Positions 7,644 to 13,835 of a DNA stretch of 18,103 nt are shown piece by piece. The translations under genes and the position numbers were made by a program. The stretch is from Methylophilaceae bacterium (GTDB taxonomy: Bacteria; Pseudomonadota; Gammaproteobacteria; Burkholderiales; Methylophilaceae): the NCBI GenBank assembly GCA_017880825.1, contig JADGRN010000007.1:1-18103 (forward strand), given 5' to 3'. The notes below the pieces were generated by a model. The model saw only the letters and a program-made list of their open reading frames with translations, had not been told where the DNA came from and ran no database searches. The first letter of the stretch is position 1, and each line of letters starts with the position of its first letter.

Positions 7644-9080
7644 TTGCGCATCGCATACCCAAAATCATTTCTCAAACTACTGCTGATTGGTTTTGCATTG
7701 GCCATGCTACCGCTGCTGTTCGCTTTCGGTAACGCCGCGCTCTATCTCGATCGACTGGCCGAACAAAGCCGTAAGGCGGTGACACAGGCAGTGCAGGCGA
7801 CACGGGCAAGCCGGGGGCTGGTGGAGCAGCTCACGCTGATGGAACGTAGCGCGCGCCAGTTTTTCGTGTTGCATGACAATCTGCTGCTGGATAATTACAG
7901 CCACTCGCATAACAAATTTTCACAGACCGTCACCGAGCTAGCCGCATTGCCGCTGGATCAGGGGCAGCGCCGCGAGCTGGAAATGCTGTCGGCACGCGAA
8001 ACTGCACTCTACAAAAATATTTCCGTTATCACTCCAGAAAATGTCGATCCTCAATCTGTCATATCTGAATTTGTCGAACTTTCTGACCAAGCGCAGAATA
8101 TTCTTGCCGAAAACAACCGATTGATTGATCGCGAATCAGCGATTCTGGCCGAATCTGCCGAGCGCACACAGCACATGCTATTGTGGCAGACCTTGACGCT
8201 GGTGCCGGTGGCATTGCTGATTGCGCTTGTCATCACTTTTCTTGTGGCACAACCGATTCGCCGCATGGACGCCGCTATACGCCGCTTGGGTGAAGGCCAG
8301 TACGGCGAGACCATCACTATTGACGGGCCCGGTGATTTGCGGACTTTGGGTGAACGGCTGGATTGGCTACGAGCCCAGTTGCAGCAACTGGAACAACAAA
8401 AACAACGATTTTTACGCCACGTGTCGCATGAGCTTAAAACCCCCCTTACCGCCATTCGCGAGGGTAGTGAATTACTCCATGACGAAGTAGGCGGGCCGCT
8501 TACGCCACAGCAAAAAGAAATTGCGGGCATCCTGCGTGAAAGCAGTTTACGCCTGCAAAAAATGATAGAAAACTTGCTCAATTACTCAGCCGTACAATTT
8601 CAGAAACCTGAACTGAAAACCGAAAATATCGTGCTGGAAAATCTGCTAGAACAAGTCCTGGCAAACTACGCACTAACCTTAATCAGCAAACAAATTGAAA
8701 TCCAACGTGACTTGCAACCGCTACAGATGAAGGGAGACCAGGAAAAACTGCACACAGTGCTGGATAATTTGCTGTCTAATGCCATCAAATTTACGCCACA
8801 GTCGGGCCATATCTGCATCAGTATCCGTCAGCAAGGACCAAACGTTTTGCTTGAAGTGCATGACAGCGGCCCTGGCGTAGCCATAGATGATCGTGCCAAG
8901 TTATTCGACCCGTTTTACCGCGGCGATGGCCCCTATGAAAGCCTGGTGAGTGGTAGCGGTTTGGGACTCTCCATCGCCCAAGAATATGTTGAGGCGCATG
9001 GCGGGAAAATTGCACTGCAATCATCTGAACGCGGCGCCCATTTCAGTATCACCCTACCTTTGGAACCACTGCCGGTATGA
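7644..9080 (+). CDS. glrK: GlrK/QseE-type sensor histidine kinase
   Basis: Inner-membrane sensor kinase that phosphorylates the response regulator GlrR; in E. coli it responds to envelope state. The start is a TTG at 7644 with AAGG 9 bases upstream, chosen because MRIAYPKSFLKLLL matches the family N-terminus and no ATG is near. The 478 residues hold transmembrane segment 1 at about 9-31, a periplasmic or helical-bundle region to about 178, transmembrane segment 2 at about 180-201, and HAMP at about 202-253. The dimerisation helix RFLRHVSHELKTPL has His262 as phosphorylation site. The ATPase domain shows N-box DNLLSNAIKF near 374-383, DSGPG at 407-411 and GSGLGLSI at 437-444. REGSELL...GGPLTP after the H-box is diagnostic for GlrK orthologues. 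Its stop overlaps the next gene as ATGA. Confidence 0.9.
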   Translation: MRIAYPKSFLKLLLIGFALAMLPLLFAFGNAALYLDRLAEQSRKAVTQAVQATRASRGLVEQLTLMERSARQFFVLHDNLLLDNYSHSHNKFSQTVTELAALPLDQGQRRELEMLSARETALYKNISVITPENVDPQSVISEFVELSDQAQNILAENNRLIDRESAILAESAERTQHMLLWQTLTLVPVALLIALVITFLVAQPIRRMDAAIRRLGEGQYGETITIDGPGDLRTLGERLDWLRAQLQQLEQQKQRFLRHVSHELKTPLTAIREGSELLHDEVGGPLTPQQKEIAGILRESSLRLQKMIENLLNYSAVQFQKPELKTENIVLENLLEQVLANYALTLISKQIEIQRDLQPLQMKGDQEKLHTVLDNLLSNAIKFTPQSGHICISIRQQGPNVLLEVHDSGPGVAIDDRAKLFDPFYRGDGPYESLVSGSGLGLSIAQEYVEAHGGKIALQSSERGAHFSITLPLEPLPV

Positions 9081-9679
9081 AAAATAGCTTATTTCTAACT
9101 TTAATATGTGCATTTCTGTTGCTGAGTGCCTGCGCGCAAATACCCAAAAACACCTGCCCGGAAACCAGCAAGAATAGCTGTCCTGAAATTCCCAAGAATA
9201 GCTGTCCTGAAACTCCCAGGAATAGCTGTCCCGAAACTCCCAAAAATAGCAGCACGCGCATCTTCGATAATCAGCATGCGACAGGCAGCGAGCTTCTGGA
9301 CTACGCATTACGTTACAGTCAACTTTCTGCTGAAGCGCAGAAAAAGGAGGTCGCCCAGCTGACCCAGGCATTAGCTGCCGGCAAGGCCAATACGAATATC
9401 CGTATGAAAGCCGCCTTGGTTTACGGATTACCTGCCAGCCGCTTCCGCGATCAGGCCAAATCGCAGCTATTACTTGAAGACCTGCTGCACGAAAAGGCCC
9501 TAGACAGTGACACTAAAGCCTTGGCAACCATATTGCAGGATTTCCTGGATGAAAACGCCAAACTGTTGCAGAAGAATAAAGATGAGCAGAAACGTGCTGA
9601 TGGCTTGCAGCAGAAGCTCGATGAACTAAAAAACATCGAAAAAACCATGGGTGAACGCGACCAGGGAGTACGCAAATGA
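9077..9679 (+). CDS. QseG-like lipoprotein with a Cys-Pro repeat
   Basis: A predicted lipoprotein of 200 residues between the kinase and regulator genes, the position qseG holds in Enterobacteria, where QseG is an outer-membrane lipoprotein needed for the kinase's activity. A signal sequence ends in the lipobox LSAC with Cys19 as the lipidated residue. Residues 24-55 are four copies of an 8-residue unit close to KNSCPETP, each with one Cys (27, 35, 43, 51). The rest is helical and charged, with DYALRYSQLS at 75-84 and a likely coiled coil from about residue 155 to 195. The ATG overlaps the kinase stop and the stop overlaps the glrR start (both ATGA), so all three are translationally coupled. 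Sequence similarity to E. coli QseG is low by eye. The role is inferred from position, the lipobox and the coiled coil; the repeat is not known to me in QseG. Confidence 0.75.
   Translation: MKNSLFLTLICAFLLLSACAQIPKNTCPETSKNSCPEIPKNSCPETPRNSCPETPKNSSTRIFDNQHATGSELLDYALRYSQLSAEAQKKEVAQLTQALAAGKANTNIRMKAALVYGLPASRFRDQAKSQLLLEDLLHEKALDSDTKALATILQDFLDENAKLLQKNKDEQKRADGLQQKLDELKNIEKTMGERDQGVRK
9146..9250 (+). repeat. 24-bp tandem repeat coding for the KNSCPETP units
   Basis: Four 24-base units run at 9146-9169, 9170-9193, 9194-9217 and 9218-9241, with a nine-base partial fifth to 9250. The middle copies are nearly identical (AAGAATAGCTGTCCTGAAA core) while the first copy has diverged. The unit is three times eight, so copy number change keeps frame. 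It lies directly after the lipidation site, so it sets the length of the tether. Confidence 0.85.
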
Positions 9680-11046
9680 GTGCTGCCGATCACAAAATTC
9701 TCATCGTCGATGACGACCATGACATTCTCAAACTGCTCGGTATGCGGCTCAAGGCTGCGGGCTATGAAGTGATTGCCACTCAAAGCGGCGAACAGGCATT
9801 GGGTCAAATGGCGGTCTCACGACCATCGCTGGTTATCAGTGATTTACGCATGCCGGGCATGGACGGCATGGCTTTATTCGACGCCATCCACCAGGCCGAC
9901 TCGTCTTTACCGGTGATTCTGCTGACAGCGCACGGATCGATTCCCGATGCGGTAGATGCTACCCGTCGTGGTGTTTTCGGTTTTCTCACCAAGCCGTTTG
10001 ACGGCAAATTACTATTGCAGCAGGTGGAAAGTGCGTTGCGCATAGCCACAGGCAACAACATGACGGAAGGCTCCGGTGCAGATAACGATTGGCGTGCAGC
10101 CATCATCACACGCAGCCCTCAAATGGAAACCCTGTTAGGTCAGGCTAAGCTGGTTGCCGCGTCTGACGCCAGTGTCTTCATCCAGGGTGAAAGCGGCAGT
10201 GGCAAGGAACTGCTGGCGCGCGCTATCCATCTTGCCAGCCCACGACATGCTCAGCCTTTTGTTGCCATCAATTGCGGAGCCATTCCTGAAGCTTTGCTCG
10301 AATCCGAATTGTTTGGCCACAGCAAAGGCGCTTTTACCGGCGCGGTGCGCGACCATACCGGTTTGTTCCAGAGCGCGCAAGGCGGCACTTTGTTTCTTGA
10401 TGAAATCGGCGATATGCCTTTGCCGCTGCAGGTTAAGCTGCTGCGCTCGTTGCAGGAACGCACTATTCGTCCGGTAGGCTCCAATACCAATATTCCGATT
10501 GATGTACGCGTCATCTCCGCCACCCACCGTAATCTGGCCGAAGAAATGAAGGCCGGACGCTTTCGTGAAGACCTGTATTACCGTATTAACGTGGTTGGAC
10601 TGGAAATTCCTGCGCTTGCTGCACGGCGCGAGGATATCCCCTTATTGGCTTCGAGTTTCCTCGCGGTGCTTAATGAAAAATATGGTAAAAAGCTCAACAG
10701 CTTTGCTCCCGAGGCAATGGAGTTGTTGATTGCCGCGCCCTGGCCTGGCAACGTGCGGCAGCTACAGAATATCGTCGAACAGACCGTGGTGCTGTCCACC
10801 ACTTCGTTGATACCGGCAACGTTAGTACAAAAAGCATTGCAGGATGATATAGGCGGTATCGTGGCATTCGAAACTGCACGCAAGAATTTCGAGCGAGACT
10901 ATCTAATCAAGCTGCTCAAGGCTACCAGCGGTAACGTCACCCAGGCTGCAAGGCTGGCGCAGCGCAACCGCACCGAGTTTTACAAATTGCTGCAACGGCA
11001 CCAGCTTACCCCAGCATTGTTCAAGGAAAATAACTCAACGAGCTGA
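9676..11046 (+). CDS. glrR: GlrR/QseF-type sigma-54-dependent response regulator
   Basis: Cytosolic transcription activator that remodels sigma-54 RNA polymerase when phosphorylated by GlrK. The 456 residues hold three domains. The receiver spans about 7-120, with acidic residues in VDDDH, phosphoacceptor Asp56, Thr84 and Lys106. The AAA+ domain spans about 148-375, with Walker A GESGSGKE at 171-178, the sigma-54 contact GAFTGA at 218-223 and Walker B GGTLFLDEIGD at 236-246. A Fis-type helix-turn-helix occupies about 410-450 (SGNVTQAARLAQRNRTEFYKLL). Length and domain order match E. coli GlrR. It is the last gene of the ATGA-coupled trio, and its stop codon abuts the first of two predicted GlrR sites. 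Its nearest downstream promoter is a sigma-54 promoter, which supports a direct target operon next door. Confidence 0.93.
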   Translation: MSAADHKILIVDDDHDILKLLGMRLKAAGYEVIATQSGEQALGQMAVSRPSLVISDLRMPGMDGMALFDAIHQADSSLPVILLTAHGSIPDAVDATRRGVFGFLTKPFDGKLLLQQVESALRIATGNNMTEGSGADNDWRAAIITRSPQMETLLGQAKLVAASDASVFIQGESGSGKELLARAIHLASPRHAQPFVAINCGAIPEALLESELFGHSKGAFTGAVRDHTGLFQSAQGGTLFLDEIGDMPLPLQVKLLRSLQERTIRPVGSNTNIPIDVRVISATHRNLAEEMKAGRFREDLYYRINVVGLEIPALAARREDIPLLASSFLAVLNEKYGKKLNSFAPEAMELLIAAPWPGNVRQLQNIVEQTVVLSTTSLIPATLVQKALQDDIGGIVAFETARKNFERDYLIKLLKATSGNVTQAARLAQRNRTEFYKLLQRHQLTPALFKENNSTS

Positions 11047-11064
11047 TGTCGTAAGCGGACGACA
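11047..11064. promoter_or_regulatory. predicted GlrR binding site 1 (TGTC-N10-GACA)
   Basis: TGTCGTAAGCGGACGACA starts on the base after the glrR stop codon. It fits the TGTC-N10-GACA consensus known for E. coli GlrR exactly, and six bases on each side are inverted repeats (TGTCGT/ACGACA). Its centre lies about 165 bases upstream of the predicted start point, a normal place for a sigma-54 enhancer. A terminator reading is less likely because no T-run follows. Confidence 0.75.
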
Positions 11065-11111
11065 GATAAATCTATTGTATTTCATATAGTTAGAAAATCC
11101 CCCTGCGTTTT

Positions 11112-11129
11112 CGTCTCCATTCAGAGACA
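11112..11129. promoter_or_regulatory. predicted GlrR binding site 2 (CGTC-N10-GACA)
   Basis: CGTCTCCATTCAGAGACA matches the GlrR consensus with one change (C for T at the first base) and contains the perfect inverted repeat GTCTC-N6-GAGAC. Its centre is 65 bases from that of site 1, about six helical turns, so both sites would face the same side of the DNA. It sits about 100 bases upstream of the predicted transcription start. Confidence 0.65.
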
Positions 11130-11194
11130 CTTCATACCAGACCAAAATCTCCTAAAATTATATAAGTAATTGTTTTATTTATATTAAATGTAAT

Positions 11195-11210
11195 TGGCAT
11201 GGCCCTTGCT
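11195..11210 (+). promoter_or_regulatory. sigma-54 (-24/-12) promoter of the EF-hand/BON operon
   Basis: TGGCATGGCCCTTGCT matches the sigma-54 consensus TGGCACG-N4-TTGC(A/T) at all but one position. The invariant GG (11196-11197) and GC (11208-11209) are exactly ten bases apart. The start point would be about 11221, giving a 33-base leader with AAGGA at 11240-11244 before the ATG at 11254. The 50 bases upstream are very AT-rich, which suits DNA bending towards the two GlrR sites; no exact IHF consensus was found. Confidence 0.85.
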
Positions 11211-11253
11211 GTTGTATCGATGTACTTTTTATCAACATCAAGGATTTCCAATC

Positions 11254-11784
11254 ATGCAAAAACATTTACTGAAAAATAAAACCATACGAATTCGTACTGC
11301 GGCTTCAATTGCTGCTTTAGCGATTTCATGCGCCAGCTTTCAAGTATTGGCCACCGGTACCGAAAATGATGTCGAGCAAACGCCACTACAATCCGAATTC
11401 AAAAAACTGGATATCAATCAGGATGGTAAACTCGCGCGCGAAGAAGCGGCTCAGGACAAAGACTTGCTGAGCAAATTCGCTCAAGCCGATAGCAACAAGG
11501 ACGGCGTTCTGGATGCCAAAGAATATGGCGATTTCAAAAGCGCAGCTCAGCAAAAGCGCGTTGGCACTTTCCTCGATGACAGCACGGTAACGGCCAAGGT
11601 CAAAGCCGAACTGCTCAAAGATGTCGGCATGAAGGGTTTGGAAATCAGTGTGGAAACTCACACGGGCCAGGTCATTCTAAGTGGCTTTGTCGAAACCGAT
11701 CAGCAGATTCACCGCGCCGTTGAGATTGCTTCAGGCGTACGCGGTGTTCAGTCCATCAAGAACAGTCTTGTGGTGAAAGGGTAA
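11254..11784 (+). CDS. exported EF-hand and BON-domain protein
   Basis: Predicted periplasmic protein of 176 residues. The ATG at 11254 is chosen because AAGGA lies 9 bases upstream and it begins a basic, then hydrophobic signal peptide (cleavage probably after VLA, residue 33). The longer in-frame start at 11194 would overlap the sigma-54 promoter. Two calcium-type EF-hand loops follow: DINQDGKLAREE at 53-64, and DSNKDGVLDAKE at 79-90, a textbook loop with acidic residues at 1, 3, 5, 9 and 12. A BON domain spans about 107-174, with the G-x-V-x-L-x-G-x-V core at TGQVILSGFVE. BON domains are thought to bind phospholipid at envelope surfaces (the OsmY/DolP family). It is the first gene behind the sigma-54 promoter, so control by GlrR is inferred. 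The EF-hand plus BON combination suggests calcium-modulated envelope maintenance; this is a hypothesis. Confidence 0.88.
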   Translation: MQKHLLKNKTIRIRTAASIAALAISCASFQVLATGTENDVEQTPLQSEFKKLDINQDGKLAREEAAQDKDLLSKFAQADSNKDGVLDAKEYGDFKSAAQQKRVGTFLDDSTVTAKVKAELLKDVGMKGLEISVETHTGQVILSGFVETDQQIHRAVEIASGVRGVQSIKNSLVVKG

Positions 11785-11805
11785 GCACCCAAGAGGAGCT
11801 TCAGT

Positions 11806-12246
11806 ATGAAAAAAATGAAAGGTTTGATACTGAGTGCTGTAGCGGCAGTAATCACAGGCACCATACCAGCGCATGCTGCCGACGTCGGAGTTTCTGCCAG
11901 CGTCGGTCAGCCTGGTTTCTATGGCCGTATTGATATCGGTGATTATTCACAGCCGACCCTGATTTATCGTGAGCCTATCGTCATCCAGCGTCCAGTGGGC
12001 GTGGTATATGAGCCGCTATATCTGCGCCTGCCTCCGGGCCAGACAAAAAAATGGGCCCATTACTGCAGCAATTATAACGCTTGTGGTCGGCCGGTCTATT
12101 TTGTGCAGGACCGCTGGTACAACGACGTCTACGTTCCCCGCTACCACGAGCATCATGCTGAAGGCTATGGCAGAGGCGATGACGGCGATCATGATCATGG
12201 AAGAGGCCATGGTGATTGGCACGAAGGTCACGGCAGAAGTCATTAA
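11806..12246 (+). CDS. secreted histidine-rich protein of unknown function
   Basis: A 146-residue exported protein. A signal peptide ends at AHA, residue 24. The middle holds GFYGRIDIGDY at about 37-47, a REPIVIQRPVGVVYEPLYL stretch, and CSNYNACGRPVYFVQDRWY with Cys87 and Cys93, which could form a disulphide. The last 33 residues are rich in His, Gly and Asp (HEHHAEG, DHDHGRGHGDWHEGHG) and could bind divalent metal. I recognise the central pattern as a family of uncharacterised proteins common in betaproteobacteria; no function is known to me. The start has AGAGGAG 7 bases upstream. It begins 21 bases after the EF-hand/BON gene on the same strand and so probably shares its sigma-54 transcript. 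Confidence 0.82.
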   Translation: MKKMKGLILSAVAAVITGTIPAHAADVGVSASVGQPGFYGRIDIGDYSQPTLIYREPIVIQRPVGVVYEPLYLRLPPGQTKKWAHYCSNYNACGRPVYFVQDRWYNDVYVPRYHEHHAEGYGRGDDGDHDHGRGHGDWHEGHGRSH

Positions 12247-12252
12247 AGCGCC

Positions 12253-12287
12253 ATCAATATTGCATCATTATTAAATAATAGATTGAT
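12253..12287 (+). repeat. AT-rich inverted repeat between two operon genes
   Basis: ATCAAT (12253-12258) pairs with ATTGAT (12282-12287), and an inner ATTATT-A-AATAAT (12267-12279) is nearly palindromic. It fills the 58-base gap ahead of the glycine-zipper gene, whose own ribosome site AGGAG is at 12294-12298. It may be an RNA processing or stability element, but could also be a chance product of AT-rich DNA. Confidence 0.35.
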
Positions 12288-12304
12288 TCAGCGAGGAGAA
12301 AATC

Positions 12305-12903
12305 ATGCCTATGAACATTTTACGAAAAACACACCCAATGGTACTGATCGCGGCCATTGCGCTGACTATTTTCAGTGTGCTGGGTAGTGCAGCAATTACT
12401 GGACTGATTCCCAGTGCGCATTCAGAAAAGACTGATATGGCACAACTGTCAGTAGCGAATGGTAGCGAATCTTCCACTGCGGCTTCCGCAAACGAGCAGA
12501 TAAAAAATGCCCATCGTAATGACAGTTTTAAGAGCCGTGTTGAGCCATCGGCTAGCGGCAAAGCCGCTGCATGCTCCAACTGCGGCGTGATTATATCCAT
12601 ACGCGCAGTTGAACATGAAGGTGAAGGCAGCGGACTTGGCATGATTGCTGGGGTGTTGCTGGTGGCTTACTGGGTAATCAAGTCGGCAGTGGTAATGGTA
12701 ATACACTCATGACCGTGCTTGGGGCCGGTGGCGGTGCTTATGCAGGCCACACTATCGAGAAAAAAGTGAAAATGAAAACAGCTTATGTAATTAAAGTGCA
12801 TATGACTGATGGCAGCTATCGCACAGTCACCCAATACACCCGCCCCGGCCATGTCGTAGGCGACCACGTCAAAGTCAACAGTAGCCAACTGATCAGCGCC
12901 TAG
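12305..12903 (+). pseudogene. glycine-zipper 2TM-type membrane protein, broken by a one-base frameshift
   Basis: The reading frame from ATG 12305 (AGGAG 6 bases upstream) encodes a signal anchor at about 12-34, a CSNCG motif and the lead-in GEGSGLGMIAG. It then leaves the family pattern and stops at 12712. Shifting to the -1 frame at the GGGG run 12650-12653 restores GVAGGLLGNQVGSGNGNT, then GAGGGAYAGH, the two halves of the glycine zipper, and a C-terminal domain to the TAG at 12901-12903. The joined product is 199 residues, a normal length for this family of envelope proteins (SlyB/17-kDa antigen-like). The simplest reading is one base lost in a G run (sequencing error or real mutation). 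A programmed shift is possible but no strong stimulator is seen. It is the third gene of the putative GlrR operon. Confidence 0.8.
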
Positions 12904-12932
12904 CTTTTACGCTTTGTTTCATTTCCGTTTTT

Positions 12933-12972
12933 AGAGTGGGCCTCCATCTCCCCGTGAAGGTTCGCTCTTTTT
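12933..12972 (+). terminator. terminator closing the EF-hand/BON operon
   Basis: Left arm AGAGTGGGCCT (12933-12943) pairs with AGGTTCGCTCT (12958-12968) over 11 positions including three G-U pairs, with a 14-base loop and TTTTT at 12968-12972. It lies 29 bases after the last stop codon. On the minus strand no T-run follows, so it would not serve thyA. Confidence 0.65.
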
Positions 12973-13028
12973 ATTTCCAGACCTGCCATTTGGCAAGCAT
13001 TGTGGTTACATTGTTAGAGCTAGTAAAG

Positions 13029-13823
13029 CTAGACAGCAACCGGTGCTTTTATGGCGGGTAGCGGATCGTAATTATCCAAGATGAAATCTTCAAAGCTGAA
13101 ACCAAAAATGTCTTTCACCTCAGGGTTGATACGCATGATAGGTAACTGACGAGGGGCGCGCGACAATTGCTCGTGCGCTTGCTCGAGATGATTGAGATAA
13201 AGATGAGCATCACCCAGCGTATGCACAAAATCGCCCAGCTTCAATCCACAGACTTGCGCCACCATCATGGTGAGCAAGGCATAGGAGGCGATATTGAACG
13301 GCACGCCGAGGAAGATGTCGGCACTGCGCTGATAGAGTTGGCAAGAAAGCCTGCCGTCTGCCACGTAAAACTGAAAAAACGCATGCCATGGCGGAAGCTT
13401 CATCTGGTCGACATCGGCCACATTCCAAGCCGAGACAATCAGACGGCGCGAGTCCGGATTGTTCTTGATTGCACTCACGACCTGAGCAATCTGGTCGATA
13501 TGCGTGCCGTCCGGCTTCGGCCAGTTGCGCCACTGGTAACCATAGACCGGGCCCAGGTTGCCGTTTTCGTCCGCCCATTCATTCCAGATGGTGATGCCGT
13601 TTTCCTTGAGGTAAGCGACGTTGGTGCTGCCCTGCAAAAACCAGAGGAGCTCGTGGATGATGGATTTGAGATGGACTTTCTTGGTGGTCAGCAGCGGGAA
13701 ACCCCCTGCTAAATTGAAACGCATCTGGTAGCCGAAGACCGACAGGGTGCCGGTGCCGGTGCGGTCTTCTTTCTTGTGGCCGTGCTCCAGCACGTGACGC
13801 ATCAAGTCCTGGTAGACCTTCAT
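13029..13823 (-). CDS. thyA: thymidylate synthase with catalytic Cys146 replaced by Trp
   Basis: Family that methylates dUMP to dTMP using methylene-tetrahydrofolate. The 264 residues equal the E. coli enzyme in length and align end to end. Conserved parts are present: [11 protein letters not shown] with Arg21, the SRR at 125-127, [12 protein letters not shown], the Asn of FNIASY, GDAHLY and the C-terminal IKAPVAV. The active-site motif, however, reads [11 protein letters not shown] instead of LPPCHAFFQFY. Codon 146 is TGG (plus-strand CCA at 13386-13388) where the nucleophilic Cys (TGC or TGT) should be, a single-base difference. As written the enzyme should be inactive, so either the base is wrong, the gene is dying, or the protein has another role. 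It starts 12 bases after the thrC stop, in an apparent alaA-hom-thrC-thyA operon. Confidence 0.9.
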   Translation of the reverse strand: MKVYQDLMRHVLEHGHKKEDRTGTGTLSVFGYQMRFNLAGGFPLLTTKKVHLKSIIHELLWFLQGSTNVAYLKENGITIWNEWADENGNLGPVYGYQWRNWPKPDGTHIDQIAQVVSAIKNNPDSRRLIVSAWNVADVDQMKLPPWHAFFQFYVADGRLSCQLYQRSADIFLGVPFNIASYALLTMMVAQVCGLKLGDFVHTLGDAHLYLNHLEQAHEQLSRAPRQLPIMRINPEVKDIFGFSFEDFILDNYDPLPAIKAPVAV

Positions 13824-13835
13824 AACAACATTTCT

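Noticed and set aside
9077..9679. Minus-strand frames over the Cys repeat (9049-9371) as a repeat protein gene
   Set aside because: They only translate the complement of the 24-base tandem repeat and have no start signals.
11047..11064. Terminator of glrR
   Set aside because: The inverted repeat lacks a following T-run and fits the GlrR site consensus exactly.
11194..11253. Earlier start for the EF-hand/BON protein
   Set aside because: It would overlap the sigma-54 promoter and place 20 unrelated residues before the signal peptide.
11221..11253. A glmY-like small RNA behind the sigma-54 promoter
   Set aside because: Only about 33 bases separate the predicted start point from the ATG of a well-supported gene, too short for a GlmY-type RNA.
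12709..12903. A separate small gene starting at ATG 12709
   Set aside because: No ribosome site precedes it, and its sequence is the C-terminal half of the frameshifted glycine-zipper protein.
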